From Microcebus murinus (taxonomy: Eukaryota > Chordata > Mammalia > Primates > Cheirogaleidae), in assembly GCF_040939455.1 (NCBI RefSeq), contig NC_134109.1:36535501-36599500 (forward strand): 64,000 nucleotides of DNA. Reading direction: 5' to 3'. Below, piece by piece: positions 48,625 to 60,054 of this stretch. The notes beneath the pieces are model-generated. The model was not told the origin of the DNA and ran no database searches. It saw nothing but the letters and a program-made list of their open reading frames with translations. Every line of letters begins with the position of its first letter. Positions within the stretch are counted from its first letter, which is position 1. A program made the position numbers and the translations under genes.

Positions 48625-49455
48625 AAAACTAGGATCTGTTTTTGATCACTCTTTCTTTTGCTCCTTTTCACATTCAATACATGACCAAGTTAAAGTTTTA
48701 TAATATGTTAATCCATCTGTTTATTTCTCTTCATGTGGATATGGACCATGTTTAGAGTAGACCACTGTTGTAGGCTTCTGCTAGCATCTTCAGTGGCCTT
48801 TTGTCCTCCATACTTCCCCTGTAAGCCATTCTCTACAATGCAGAGGGAGTGCTCTTTACAAATATCAATCAGATTATGTTACACTCCTAGTTTGAAATCT
48901 TTCAATGGCTCCCTGTTGCTTTTGAAATCTGAACTCTGTACCTAGCCTATAAGGGCTCTACATGATTTGATCTCTGCCTACTTCTTGGACCTCATATCAC
49001 ATCCCTCTTTCCTTTGCTGACCATTTGAGCTACACTGGATTTCCTCTCAGTTCTTGCACTAACCAAGTTCTTTTATGCCTCAAGGCCTTTGCACTTGGTA
49101 TTCCCTCTACCTGGAACACTTTTCCTCTCGCTCTAAAGATAGGGCTGGCTCCTTTTTAGAATCAGATCCCTACTCAAGTGTCGCCTCCTCAGACAGGCTT
49201 CCTTAATCATGCTAATTAGGGACCTTCATCATACTATCGTCCTGTTTTGGTTTCTTTAGTTATGACATTCATAACTGTCTGAAATTATAATATTTATCTG
49301 CTTTCTTATGTGGTTATTGTCAGTCTTCCCTACTAACATAAGCTTTGTGACAGCAGTAATCTTGTTTTTTTTAAACAGTGTATCCTCAGCCCCTAAAATA
49401 GTGCCAGGCTCATGTAGGTACTCAGTATTTGTTCAGTGAATGAGTGAATGAGAGA
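48625..49455 (+). repeat. L2 LINE, long 3' segment
   Basis: One of the best-preserved L2 copies here: TTTCAATGGCTCCCTGTTGC, AAGGCCTTTGCACTTGGTAT, CCTCTACCTGGAACACTTTT, CAAGTGTCGCCTCCTCAGAC, GTGCCAGGCTCATGTAGGTA, TTTGTTCAGTGAATGAGTG, running to the L2 3' terminus. It ends about 420 bp before exon 3. Confidence 0.85.
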
Positions 49456-49877
49456 AGGAAACTGCCTAGGATTTGTATCTTCTTTGATCATGGAGATAAT
49501 TACATATTTAAATGCATGAAAATAAAGATCATTTCTTTGAATAATAAGTGTACTCTTTTTCCCAGAAATCAAAAATACACAATTTAAGCATAGTTTATTG
49601 TTCAGGATTTGAATATAAATTTGTGTGTATTGTATATATATAGTTAATTTATAAAAGAGTAGAACTATGAAAACATAATCTTTTATTATCAATAAATCTT
49701 TTTATCATTAAACAGTTTTTAGTGCCTACTATATGGTCAGTAACGTTTACTTTGAAAATTTGACAACTTTTAAAGATTTATATCTATTGAACATTTGTAA
49801 TGTCAAGTATACATTATTTTTAAGTACCAAAAATGTTTAGTATTATACTAAACAACTATACTTTTATCTTTTTCCAG

Positions 49878-50429
49878 GATATTATTGCTGGATTCCTATA
49901 TACCATTTTAATCTTAGCTGTCTTCTATCCATTTGTGGACCTGATTGACAACTTCAACCAAACTCACAAATATGCTCCATTAATCATCATTGGGCTTCAT
50001 TTAGCTTTGGGGATCTTTTCTTTCACTCTTGACACCTGGAGCACATCCCGAGGAGACACTGCTGAGATTCTAGGAAGTGGTGCTGGAATTGCATGTGGAG
50101 CTCATGTTACTTATAACGTAGGTCTAATATTGGATCCTTCTTTAGATATGTTACCTTTAGGTAGGCTCCCCATCACTGTGACTCTGTTTGGAAAAGCCAT
50201 ATTGCGGATCCTCATAGGGATGGTACTTGTACTAACAGTCAGAAATATAATGAAAAAGATCACCATTCCTTTAGCCTGTAAAATCTTCAGTATACCATGT
50301 GACGATATTCGAAAAGCAAGACAGCACATGGAGGTTGAACTTCCTTATCGGTATATTACCTATGGAATGGTTGGTTTCTCCATCACATTTTTGGTTCCTC
50401 ACATATTTTTCTTTATTGGTATCTCTTGA
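49878..50429 (+). CDS. SGPP1: SGPP1 coding exon 3, residues 259-441 and stop
   Basis: The last coding exon: 183 codons plus TGA at 50427-50429. It begins with D259, the final catalytic residue of motif C3. Several hydrophobic membrane segments follow, near 259-278, 290-307, 322-343, 357-379 and 417-440. A charged loop with [10 protein letters not shown] (399-408) precedes the last helix. The C-terminus reads FFFIGIS, as I recall for the human protein, and the total of 441 residues equals the human length. No frameshift or internal stop is present. The acceptor is a T-rich tract ending TTTTTCCAG. The open frame extends 15 codons upstream into the intron, but that part is non-coding. Confidence 0.97.
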   Translation, partial: DIIAGFLYTILILAVFYPFVDLIDNFNQTHKYAPLIIIGLHLALGIFSFTLDTWSTSRGDTAEILGSGAGIACGAHVTYNVGLILDPSLDMLPLGRLPITVTLFGKAILRILIGMVLVLTVRNIMKKITIPLACKIFSIPCDDIRKARQHMEVELPYRYITYGMVGFSITFLVPHIFFFIGIS

Positions 50430-52357
50430 TGGATAAATATTGTTTATGATAAGAAAGGAGGATATCAGTTACTGATATCTAAAAATATATTCTAGGTAAA
50501 AGCCAGATCAGAGTTAGGCTTTTGCAGAAATTTAACTTAAATAATTATTTAAGTAAATTTGTAAGAGTCAGTGCATTATATCATTGCACACCCAGATATT
50601 GTTTTAAGTGAGCTGAGCTATTTCAATACTGAGAAAATAATAAGTATCCATTTAGAATGTTCATGTAATATTTGGAAAGTTTTGTGCTGTTATGGGTTCA
50701 GGTTATATATAATATATATTAAGGTACACAATATGCAATTATATATCTAATATATGTTATATATAAAGTAATATACCTAAGTTTTTTTAAACCGTGGGGG
50801 TATATTATAAAATCAATAATAATATGCAAACAGTTGTGCCTGTGTATTTGAACTAAATACAGGTATGTCATTATTAACAAATATATTTAATGTTTATTTA
50901 CCATGGGAGCCATTTCCTAATTGAATTGCATAATTATTAGACCAGAATGCAAATGATACCACACATTAATTTACTGCCTCTTTTTACACTGCCATCACCT
51001 TTCATGTTACCCATGGTGTTGAACATGGGAGGCATTTTTAATGGACCAAATTTTCAGAAAAATTAGTTTTTGGATTCCTTGTTTCTTTTTTAAAGTTCTG
51101 TACACTGTTTTGAATGTACTTTATTTGCATCTATTTTAGACATCAGTTTAATAATTCAGGTACTGAATTTTATGGCTTGCTAATTGTGCCTTTCTGTTGC
51201 TAAATTAAGAAATGCCATGTTTACTATGATATAAAAATAAGATGCTTCCTATGTGGGAACTTGAGAAAAAAAAATAAGACGCTAACTTTATTTTAGGTTA
51301 TATAATCAGGCAAATATTTAAAAAGTATATGTCAAGCTAACAGGCATAGAATTAAACCACTCTTAACTCTTTAGCTTTTATTTAGAAAGAAATGTGGAAT
51401 GGGCTAAACTTTCTCACTAATTTGTTGGAAAGCTAAATGGATAAATATTTCCCCTTTTTGTAGGTATTTTTCTGTGCATTGTAAGTTATAAGAACAAGAT
51501 ATATCTTTTTGTACATTGTCTTGATTGTTTATACTGCAAGTAGATATTTCCAGTGAATGAGAACATAGTGGAAATTTATAGATGGGACAATGCACATGCT
51601 TTATATGTAAAGAAAGCGTTTTCTAAATTATTTGGAAAGGATTGGATTTAGCACTGTTAACTTTTAATATCCATTTATTAGCTACTTAAGGTAAATTATA
51701 AAATCTAAAATTGGTATCAGTATTTTAAATCCTTTTCTTTTCAACTTTTTATTATTTTCAAATTTGGGTATACTATTAAACTATTTTCTGTTTCTGCCTT
51801 TATATTTTGAAGTGCGATTGTAATTAGGTTAACATTAAGTTTATTTGTAGAAAGTTTTTCATAAAGAAGAAAATTAACTTTCCATATAAATGAACATCAG
51901 GTATAGAAGTACTGATTTTAGTGCAATATCTATATGATTATCCAGAAGTACCGCTTAAGATGTTTCTATTTTGGACAACTTAACTATTTGAACTCATATT
52001 TTTATAATTCTCATTGAGAATTTAGGGGCATGGTAATTTTTACCAAAACTGAATCTGATAATTTTAAATAAAACAACTAAATTTACCTTTACCTATTAGT
52101 TAAAAGGAAACCACAGCATTTAGGAACTTATTGGTACATTGGAAGTGTGAAAAGAGCTTTTCTTTGAAAATGTGTGTTTAATTAATTGAATATTAGGGAC
52201 TGTTGTGCATAATTTGAGTCTGTGCTACCCCATTAATTTTTATGTCTAGCTTAAAAAAATATTTGAAAATATTCCATTTCTTTGTGTTTTATTATTTTCT
52301 GGCCTATGACAGTTCTATGCTAAATGTATTTTAAAATAAAAGCCAAATTCAAGATTA
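50430..52357 (+). other. SGPP1: SGPP1 3' UTR (to the likely cleavage site)
   Basis: About 1.9 kb of AT-rich, repeat-free sequence following the stop codon. It contains several ATTTA-type motifs and a TA-rich near-palindromic patch at about 50703-50775. An earlier AATAAA at 52067-52072 could give a slightly shorter form. Confidence 0.75.
52335..52340 (+). terminator. SGPP1: polyadenylation signal AATAAA
   Basis: Canonical AATAAA followed about 25 bases later by a GU-rich tract (GGGTTTTGTTTTGTTTGCC, from 52362). That is the expected arrangement for cleavage near 52355. Further AATAAA hexamers at 52791 and 53601 are possible distal sites. Confidence 0.72.
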
Positions 52358-53935
52358 AAGAGGGTTTTGTTTTGTTTGCCTTCTAGGCAATTGTCTGTTT
52401 TATCTGGTAGAGATTTTGTTTGTTCATTTGTTTTTCTCACCAAGAAATAAGCTTGAATCTGGATGGTGGAGATTTTTAAAATATGTCCAGGATTTTCATT
52501 CTAGCAGACTTTTCCTCTGAAGCAATTTGTTCAAAATCAAAGTACTGTTTTTAGCAATAGAAGACATTGAAGAAATTCTTTAAGGTGGAAACTGACTTCT
52601 GGCTTCATTTATGATTACCTCTAACATTGTACTTTTAGTGAAAAGTTTCATAGTATTTCTTTTTTAAAAAATTATACTTAAAAAATGTTTCAGTAGAATC
52701 TGTGACTAATAGTATTGTAGGTAGTTTACCACTATTCCTTGAATGTCAAGAATTAATCATAAGACTATAAACTGGTACTTTTTCAAGCAGAATAAAACAT
52801 ATGGACTCTTATAATTTTAAAATGCCATGATAGGTGGATTGTAAAAATTAGGTCTGCCAGAAACTAATTATAAGACCTAGTATAAACCTACTATAAAACC
52901 ATGCTGCTTCAAAATTGACACAATTATTTTTATTTTGTAGCTTTCTTTACAAGTAATATTTATTAAATATATCTTTTTAAAGATAATATAAAAATTTATT
53001 CAGTGAAATGAATAGAATTTAAAGGCAAATTGTTCCCTCAACCTCCCCACCAGCCCCTTAAAGGCAAATTTTTACAAAACATTCCATAAAATTAGTAAAT
53101 GCTAAAATGTTTTGAATATATAAACACACAATTTTATATGACAAAGATTTTTTTATTGCTTAAATAATTTTATTCTTGTTAACAATGTTTATTCTAGATT
53201 TAAAAACCAAAATGTTTAGGCATTTTATAAGGGGAAATTTTTAAAATTTAACTTGATAGTTGCATTAGATTTTGTGAAGTGGGGTTTTGTTGTTTGCTAA
53301 GATTTTTTGAGAAAGGGAAGAGGTGGTAACAACAGCTTGAGGAAAAGTAATTAACATAGTGGATGTTACTATGCTGGATATTTTGTCAAATTTGAGTCAT
53401 GTTCTTCCATTTCTTTTTGAAGTATACATAAATTAAAAAAACCAAGCTGGTAAAAGAAATATTTTTTAAAAATAATAATGTTTAAGGAAATAAACTATTT
53501 TTAAACCTCAACTTGCTGACTTTTCCTAATTTGTCCTTCCCTGCCTCCTTTTTCCTCCAAATACGGAATTCTACAACTGATAGCAGTAACCTATGAGCAG
53601 AATAAAATGTGCTTTGATAACTGCTACACTGACTGTTCATCCTGAAAATTCTTAGTGATTGTGAGAGCTCTCTTGTCTGTAAATATGAAAACCCGATGCT
53701 TTCATTGTTCCAGAGGGCCTGTAAGAGACTATTTTCCTTTTCCTTTCATCATTTTTAGTCTTGGTGTATTTTCCACCAATGTCTAGAAAGCCCATTCTCT
53801 GGTACAGCAAGCAACAGGATATAACAGAATGTCTGATGTTTGTTTTTTAAGTTTTTTCCCCCTATTTTCTAAACACTAAGTGAATTTTTAAAATATCCTT
53901 TCTTATGTAATGACATTTTCTTAGGAGATGTAAAA
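52358..53935. other. repeat-free sequence downstream of the likely poly(A) site
   Basis: About 1.6 kb with no SINE or LINE. AATAAA occurs at 52791-52796 and at 53601-53606, the latter with a T/G-rich segment just downstream. It may be part of a longer 3' UTR. Confidence 0.45.
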
Positions 53936-53945
53936 TGGATTCTCT

Positions 53946-54120
53946 CTCTTTATTTATTTTTTTTTATTTTTGATACAGAATCTTACTCTGTTGCCCAGGG
54001 TAGACTGCAGTGGTGTGTGATCATAGCTCACTGCAACCTCAAACTCCTGGCCTCAAGGAATCCTCCTGCCTCAGCCTCCTAAAGTGCTAGGTTTATAGGC
54101 GTGAGCCACCACGCCCATCC
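53946..54120 (-). repeat. FLAM-type Alu monomer, antisense
   Basis: GATACAGAATCTTACTCTGT to GCCACCACGCCCATCC, one arm. TGGATTCTCT flanks it at 53936-53945 and 54121-54130. Confidence 0.87.
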
Positions 54121-54224
54121 TGGATTCTCTTTTTATCCTCACAATAATATTACTTCCTTCACATTTGTTGTTTATCCCTGGCCCTAAATTAGGAGTCCTT
54201 TTAATTGAAATCCATTGTAGTACA

Positions 54225-54400
54225 TATCACAATCTGTGATTATCTTATTTATATATTATTTACTTTTTAAGTTTTCCGTCTTCATCCTTATGAGGATGAA
54301 GCTCCTCCGTGAGGAAAAGGAGCTTATGCATCTATTTACTTCTGGATCCTGGGATGCAGCAGGCATTCAATTAATATACGTTGCATGAATTACATGATTA
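54225..54400 (+). repeat. L2 3' end fragment
   Basis: TACATATCACAATCTGTGAT, then TACTTCTGGATCCTGGGATG, CAGCAGGCATTCAATTAATA and CGTTGCATGAATTACATG follow the L2 3' end in sense. A 14-bp near-inverted repeat (CATCCTTATGAGGATG) is embedded in it. Confidence 0.6.
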
Positions 54401-55890
54401 CTCAATCCCTACACAGGCTTCAGTATGTGCATTTTCTGGGGAAAAATTCTACATCTTTGAGAATTGATTCTCAGATCAATGATTTAAAACTTTTAAAATT
54501 GTTCAATAGTCCATATTTTACTTCTTGTTTTAGCTGTTTTAAAAGTTTAGGTTATAAATAAATGCTTCCAATTTATCTGGTAAGAATTTCATCATTTTTC
54601 ATGTAAACATTTAAGGTTTAATAATTTAATTTTTGGAAAGTTTTGCGTGTAACTACTATAATACCCTATTGTATAGAATGTGATTTTTATTCAAGTTAGT
54701 TTTAAGATATTAGTTTCTTTAGAAATGAAAGTAAATCTGAAAAGAAAATATTCTGTATGTGTAGGGATATAATTTTTAGTTTCTAGTAATGAGCTATATA
54801 TAAATGTGTTCTTGAGAATATTTTATACAATTGATCTTTACTGTTTCATATAATGGGCTACCTCATTTAAAATTTTGAAGTGAATTTATGATTAAAATTT
54901 AGATAAAATACAGTCAGGGCTTAAATATCAAGTTTTGTTGGTTTAAGCAGAGTTAAAATGCTCCCTTGGTGTCCAGAGTCTCCAGGCCCAAATTTACAGG
55001 ACTCAGTTGGGGTTGGTGACAATAAAATGGATTGCCCTACTACTTAAAGGGCTTTTCCTCTCTTTCATCTGGGTTGATGTAAGGGGGAAAATTCACCAAA
55101 CTCATTTTAATGGACAGTGTTATTTTTGCTCATTTCTGATTGAAATGCTGTGGTGACAATCTTAAAATAGTAAAAGAAACTGAGTAATAATCCCATAACA
55201 TTTTTCATTGCAAAATGTTTCAAATAGCTTACAAATAGGAATTTTAAAATATTTGTTTCCAGGCAATATATTCTCAAATCTTATTTAAGGTATTGATGGA
55301 CAGAGGGTATAATTTTTTTAAATAACATAAATTGATTTATGAATATGATTGATTAAACACCCAAATATGACATTTACAATTGAAATATTTTCTACCTTTT
55401 CTAAAAATAGTTTTCATTTTTCCACTATGCTATATATGTTAAGGGTAATCATAGAATTATAAAATATTTTAGACATATCTGGGATCTTAGAGTTCACATA
55501 TGGCAATTTTTTACCCAATTCATAAATCTCTTCTAAAATATTATTAGCAGATATTCATGTGGAATTTTCCTAAATATTTAAATAGTCAAGTCAGCTATAA
55601 CTTTATGAGGCACTCTATTGCATTGTTGAACAGATCTAAGTGAAGTAAGATTTTGATGGGCTTAAGAGCACTGTGGTAGGGCAGAGGATAAATATTAGGT
55701 AGAAGAAATAGGAGGAACCAAAGCATGGAAATGGAACTATTTTAGACATCTTAGCAAACAAATAGATTGCAATTCGCCTGGAGCATGAAGGTATATAAAA
55801 GGGAGCAGTAGATTACAAAGCTGAAACTGCTTACAATGTCCAGTAAACGACGGATATGGTGAATTGTTGACTTTCTTTACCAGTAGTAGA
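54401..55890. other. repeat-poor, AT-rich intergenic stretch
   Basis: 1.5 kb with no recognised repeat or gene. Confidence 0.45.
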
Positions 55891-55905
55891 GTGACACTAT
55901 TTATT

Positions 55906-56122
55906 GCTAGAGTGCTGTGGCATCAGCCTAACTCACAGCACCCTCAAACTCCTGAGCTCAAGCGATCCTCCTGACTCAGCCTTCCCAGTAGCTGGGACTA
56001 CAGACACACACCACCACGCCTGGCTAATTTTTTCTATTTTTAGTAGAGACAGGGTCTTTACTACTACTGAGCTCAAGCAATCCTCTCACTTCAGCCTCCC
56101 AAGAGTGCTAAAATTAAGTGCG
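55906..56122 (-). repeat. Alu, antisense, 3'-truncated; outer half of an inverted pair
   Basis: Starts inside the right arm (GCTAGAGTGCTGTGGCATCA) with no oligo-T, and runs to GAGTGCTAAAATTAAGTGCG, where a + strand Alu begins. The missing 5' end reappears at 56415-56444. Confidence 0.85.
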
Positions 56123-56414
56123 TCTCTGAGAGGCCGAGGCAGGTGGATCACTCCTGATCAGGAGTTCGAGACCAGCCTGAGCAAGAGTGAGAAGCCATCT
56201 CTACTAAAAATAGAAAGAAATTAATTGACCAACTAAAAGTATATAGAAAAAATTAGCTGGGCATAGTGGCGCATGCCTATAGTCCCAGCTACTCGGGAGG
56301 CTGAGGCAGGAGGATTACTTGAGCCCAGGAGTTTGAGGTTGCTGTAAGCTAGGCTGACGCCACGGCGCTCTAGCCCAGGCAACAGAGTGAGATTCTGTCT
56401 CAAAAAAAAAAAAA
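56123..56414 (+). repeat. lemur-type Alu inserted head-on into the antisense Alu
   Basis: Begins at TCTGAGAGGCCGAGGCAGG, so about 40 bases are missing at the 5' end. It has the lemur linker and ends in an A13 tail. GATTACATGCATGCACCACC (56415 onward) is the remainder of the host Alu. Together the two arms form a long, near-zero-spacer inverted repeat. Confidence 0.88.
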
Positions 56415-56529
56415 GATTACATGCATGCACCACCATGCCCAGCCGGCAGTTTTGTTTTCTAAAACCTGTGATAAAGGAAGAGAATTATTAAGAGGAGAAA
56501 TAGGGCAATTTAATATATATTAATCTTGG

Positions 56530-57290
56530 ATTTTTATGAAAAGGCCCAAGGCCTTGAATTTTGGAGACATGGTATCATGACTACTATAATTGCAGTTATT
56601 TAGGAGTCCCCAGGGAGTTAGAATTTTGGATGTGAAATTATACTACCCCCCCACCTTTCAAACCCTCAAAAGAAGGTTGCATCACAAATTAATGACATAC
56701 TCAGAAATTTACAGACCCTGAGGAATCACGTGATGAGGATAAGGAAGAGTCTGCAGACCAGCTACTCTTACAACAGACTGGGGGTCTACAGTGTGTTCTG
56801 CAAGGAGGACTAGCATCAAGAGACTGACTGGGATTTCCAGGCACGCTCTAGAAATAAAGTTGATGTTTGTAGGAAAATACCTGTTGCGTGGCAAGAGTGA
56901 CGCCATCTTAAAGTGAAACCGCCAAGATAACTGATGTTTGACTCCTGCATACTAAGGTGTTCTGCAGCATAGCCTTTACACAACGCCTGCAGCAGAGATA
57001 ACTCCTCATAAATATGCTTCTCTAACCTCCTCAGTGGTCACAAGTTTTGGCACAAAAATCTGCGACATGACCAGCTGCGTATGTCTTTACCCCAAAAGCT
57101 TGCTATTTAGAGGATACTTTCTGAAGGGTGGGTGCTGGGATCCACCATCTTGCAGTGACCTGAGACATTTGTTCATAAGTCCCTATTAAATATTTTCTTT
57201 CTGAGAAATTGGCTCTTTCATTGGCCTCTCAGCTCCCTTAGCTTTTGGGGGAAGGTTTCCATATACCTGCTCACCATAAGACAGTGTTAT
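56530..57290 (+). mobile_element. probable solo LTR of an endogenous retrovirus
   Basis: A GC-balanced block in AT-rich flanks. It has LTR-like features: GAGTGACGCCATCTTAAAG, CTCATAAATATGCTTCTCTA, and an ATTAAA-type signal near 57185 followed by TTGGCTCTTTCATTGGCCTC. No retroviral gene remains beside it. Edges and subfamily are uncertain, and the 56530-56850 part may belong to another element. Confidence 0.5.
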
Positions 57291-57699
57291 TGAACTTATT
57301 TCTTATCTCACCATACTTAAGAGACCATGAAATTTCCTCCATGGATTGAGATCAGAGCTTGCTACACATCTGGCTAATCCCAGCTGCTGGAGACATGAAG
57401 ATCTCAGCATGGCTGTAGGAAGGATGTTTGCTAGCAGAATCACAGAGAAACCACAAATATGGTCTGTATGTGTGAAATAATCCATAGTACACCCAATACC
57501 ACCTAGTTTTTTCCTGATTCAATATTATGCAAAAAGGCTCTAGGCTTCATCATTAGGTTGTCTGTTACCTAAAAAAAAGGACATGACGACCATACAGTGT
57601 TATATTTGCCTTATAATTAGGCCACAAACAAGTTACTACCCATTGCAGATCTGCAAAGATAGGCATTCCACATGTTTCGATCTGAAATTCTCATTCTAA
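57291..57699. other. unassigned intergenic sequence
   Basis: No gene or recognised repeat. It could be an internal remnant of the neighbouring LTR element, but I cannot show that. Confidence 0.35.
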
Positions 57700-57709
57700 A
57701 GAAACCTTT

Positions 57710-58347
57710 AGTCTCACTCTGTTGCCTGGGCTAGAGTGCTGTGGTGTCAGCCTAGCTCACAGCAACCTCAAACTCCTGGGCTCAAGCAATCCTTCTGCCT
57801 CAGCCTCCTGAGTATCTGGGACTACAGGCATGTGTCACGATGCCGGGCTAATTTTTTTTTTTGAGACAGAGTCTCACTTTGTTGCCCAGGCTAGAGTGAG
57901 TGTCATGGCGTCAGCCTACCTGACAGCAACCTCAAACTCCTGGGCTCAAGCAATCCTCCTGCCTCAGCCTCCCGAGTAGCTGGGACTACAGGCATGCACC
58001 ACCATGCCCAGCTAATTTTTTCTATATGTATTAGTTGGCCAATTAATTTCTTTCTATTTATAGTAGAGACGGGGTCTCGCTCTTGCTCAGGCTGGTTTTG
58101 AACTCCTGACCTCGAGCAATCCGCCTGCCTCGGCCTCCCAGAGAGCTAGGATTACAGGCATGAGCCACCATGCCCAGCCTAATTTTGTCTATATATTTTT
58201 AGTTGGCCAATTAATTTCTTTCTAGATTTAGTAGAGATGGGGTCTCGCGCTTGCTCAGGCTGGTGTTGAACTCCTGACCTTGAGAGATCCACCTGCCTTG
58301 GCCTCCCAGAGTGCTAGGATTACAGGCATGAGCCACCGCGCCTGGCC
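57710..58347 (-). repeat. lemur-type Alu, antisense, split by a second Alu
   Basis: The outer copy: right arm at 57710-57855, then linker and left arm at 58179-58347. AGAAACCTTT at 57700-57709 and 58348-58357 is its target duplication. It starts directly at AGTCTCACTCTG with no oligo-T head. Confidence 0.9.
57856..58178 (-). repeat. younger Alu nested inside another Alu, same orientation
   Basis: Complete lemur-type dimer (T-rich head to CCACCATGCCCAGC) inserted in the linker of the outer copy. CTAATTTT at 57848-57855 and 58179-58186 is the duplicated target. Confidence 0.93.
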
Positions 58348-58357
58348 AGAAACCTTT

Positions 58358-58730
58358 GTTGATTTTTCCATGAAATGGCTTGATAAGTTATAAGGAAAGA
58401 TTGCAGACTTCTGTCTTTCGGAGGCTTTAAGCTATTTCATGTCATAATTTGTTACACCGTATCCTTGAAAGTCTATCAAAGCTGGCTTCAGATTCTGGGC
58501 TTGCAAATAGTGGCTTTTCCCAAATCCCGACTCTACCACTTTACAGGTTTCTTTTGTTTGTTCTTGTGAAAATTTTTGTGTATGAATTCTATTCTGCATG
58601 AAGATGCTGGTGCCAAACTGGCATTGACTTTCATGTTCCCATTCTGTGTCTATTTTTTTTTTCAATAAATACAATAACAACAGAGATGTTGCATAAAAGA
58701 AGTAGACTGAGGCCAGTATGTTATGGAGAA
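58358..58730. other. unassigned intergenic sequence
   Basis: No repeat recognised. An 82-codon open frame on the - strand (58432-58680) starts at TTG and resembles nothing I know. Confidence 0.35.
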
Positions 58731-58734
58731 GTGT

Positions 58735-58905
58735 TTAAGTAGAAGTCAGAGGACCAGGATTTTTATTTTGACTTTTTGTCTTTGGCTACAACTAGGCACT
58801 AGCTCCACTTCCTGTGACATATGATTCCCTCTCATATAAAATGATGAGGTAGGACTTGATGTTCTCTTCAACATTAAAATTTAATAAACTCTACTAGACC
58901 AAGTG
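58735..58905 (+). repeat. MIR-type SINE, diverged
   Basis: AGTAGAAGTCAGAGGACCAG, CTAGCTCCACTTCCTGTGAC, ATAAAATGATGAGGTAGGAC and TGTTCTCTTCAACATTAAAA follow MIR sense order. Confidence 0.65.
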
Positions 58906-59595
58906 TGCAAAAAGAAATGGAGCATTTCTCTTGTTTTTATTAGGATTCTGAAATTTAATTTAAAAAAGAATTTTAATCCACTTTCACTGAAGGAATACAG
59001 TTGAGAGAGCATATCTTGTCATTGAAGCAAACTTCCCCTCTTTTCCTGTCTGTAAAAAGTTTGTATACAGCCCTCTAAGGAAATTACAGGTTTCACCAAA
59101 GAGAAACAATGAGGTAATTGCTTTAGAAGAGTCTCACAGGAGGTTGCAAGTCTTCATCATAACTTTTGTTTGAATCACAAGGTTTAAAGTGACTGCTTGC
59201 TAGGTGTTATCTAATCCGACCTATCCAAATAGTTCTGAGCATTTGAAATGGCCCTAACTAGATAATTCTTTGTTTAAAAAAAAATGGGGAGAGGAACAGG
59301 TTAGCCACCAATGACCTCAGTAATTCTAAAAGTCATTCAACAAATCTTGCTAGCTCCAGAGATGAGTATGCAGAGGAAAAAGAAGAAAATCAATCCTCAT
59401 TCAGAAAATCTCATTCAGAACTAATGAAAAAGAGAAAAAACGAGAATGCTGGATAAAGAATGTAATATTACTTCCTTACATTACAAGCATAAAGCTTGTA
59501 TGGACCTTGACAAATCATGTTATATCTTGGAAAGACCCTTGTGAATAAATTCAAGACATTTTAAAATTGCAAAGCAAAAAATATTAATTCATGAA
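58906..59595. other. unassigned intergenic sequence
   Basis: No gene or recognised repeat. Confidence 0.4.
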
Positions 59596-59599
59596 GGTG

Positions 59600-59790
59600 T
59601 TTTGTTTTGTTTTGTTTTTACAGACATGGTCTCACTATGTAGTGTAAATATACTAAAAATTACTAAATTGCACTTTTAAAAACTAAAAACTAAGACTAGT
59701 GAGACATAGTGAGACCAGGCTGGTCTCAAACTCCTGGTTTCAAGCAGTCCCGCACCCTCAGCCTTCCAAGGTCATAAAGGTTTTTTAAAA
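59600..59790 (-). repeat. rearranged FLAM monomer interrupted by an L1-tail-like insert
   Basis: A GTTTT-rich head and TACAGACATGGTCTCACTAT begin an antisense FLAM. Then about 60 bp resembling an L1 3' tail (TACTAAAAATTACTAAATTG) intervene. An inverted copy of the same FLAM bases (ACATAGTGAGACCA, 59704-59717) follows, and the FLAM resumes (GGCTGGTCTCAAACTCCTGG). Confidence 0.65.
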
Positions 59791-60054
59791 AAATAGGCAT
59801 AACAAAAAAATCACTACCTTCTTTTATTAGAACAATTCTAGAATGTAACAGTGCTTTTTGCAGAAAAGAATTTTTTTTGTTATTCCACAAGAAGTTCTGC
59901 TAGAAAACTTGAGGTTATTTTTGAATGTCAGCTGTTTTTTTTATACAGTGAAAATATTTCACAGAAATGAGAAGTTACTTTCCATGAAAAATTACACAAG
60001 ATACATCTAGATACATTGCTGTTTTTTAAAAAATTCAAATAACACGAGAACAGC

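Noticed and set aside
50703..50775. TA-rich near-palindrome in the 3' UTR as a structured RNA element
   Set aside because: Low-complexity TATATA sequence pairs with itself trivially, and nothing distinguishes it from simple AT richness.
58432..58680. 82-codon - strand frame outside recognised repeats
   Set aside because: The first codon is TTG, the composition is unremarkable, and I see no family resemblance. No support for a gene.
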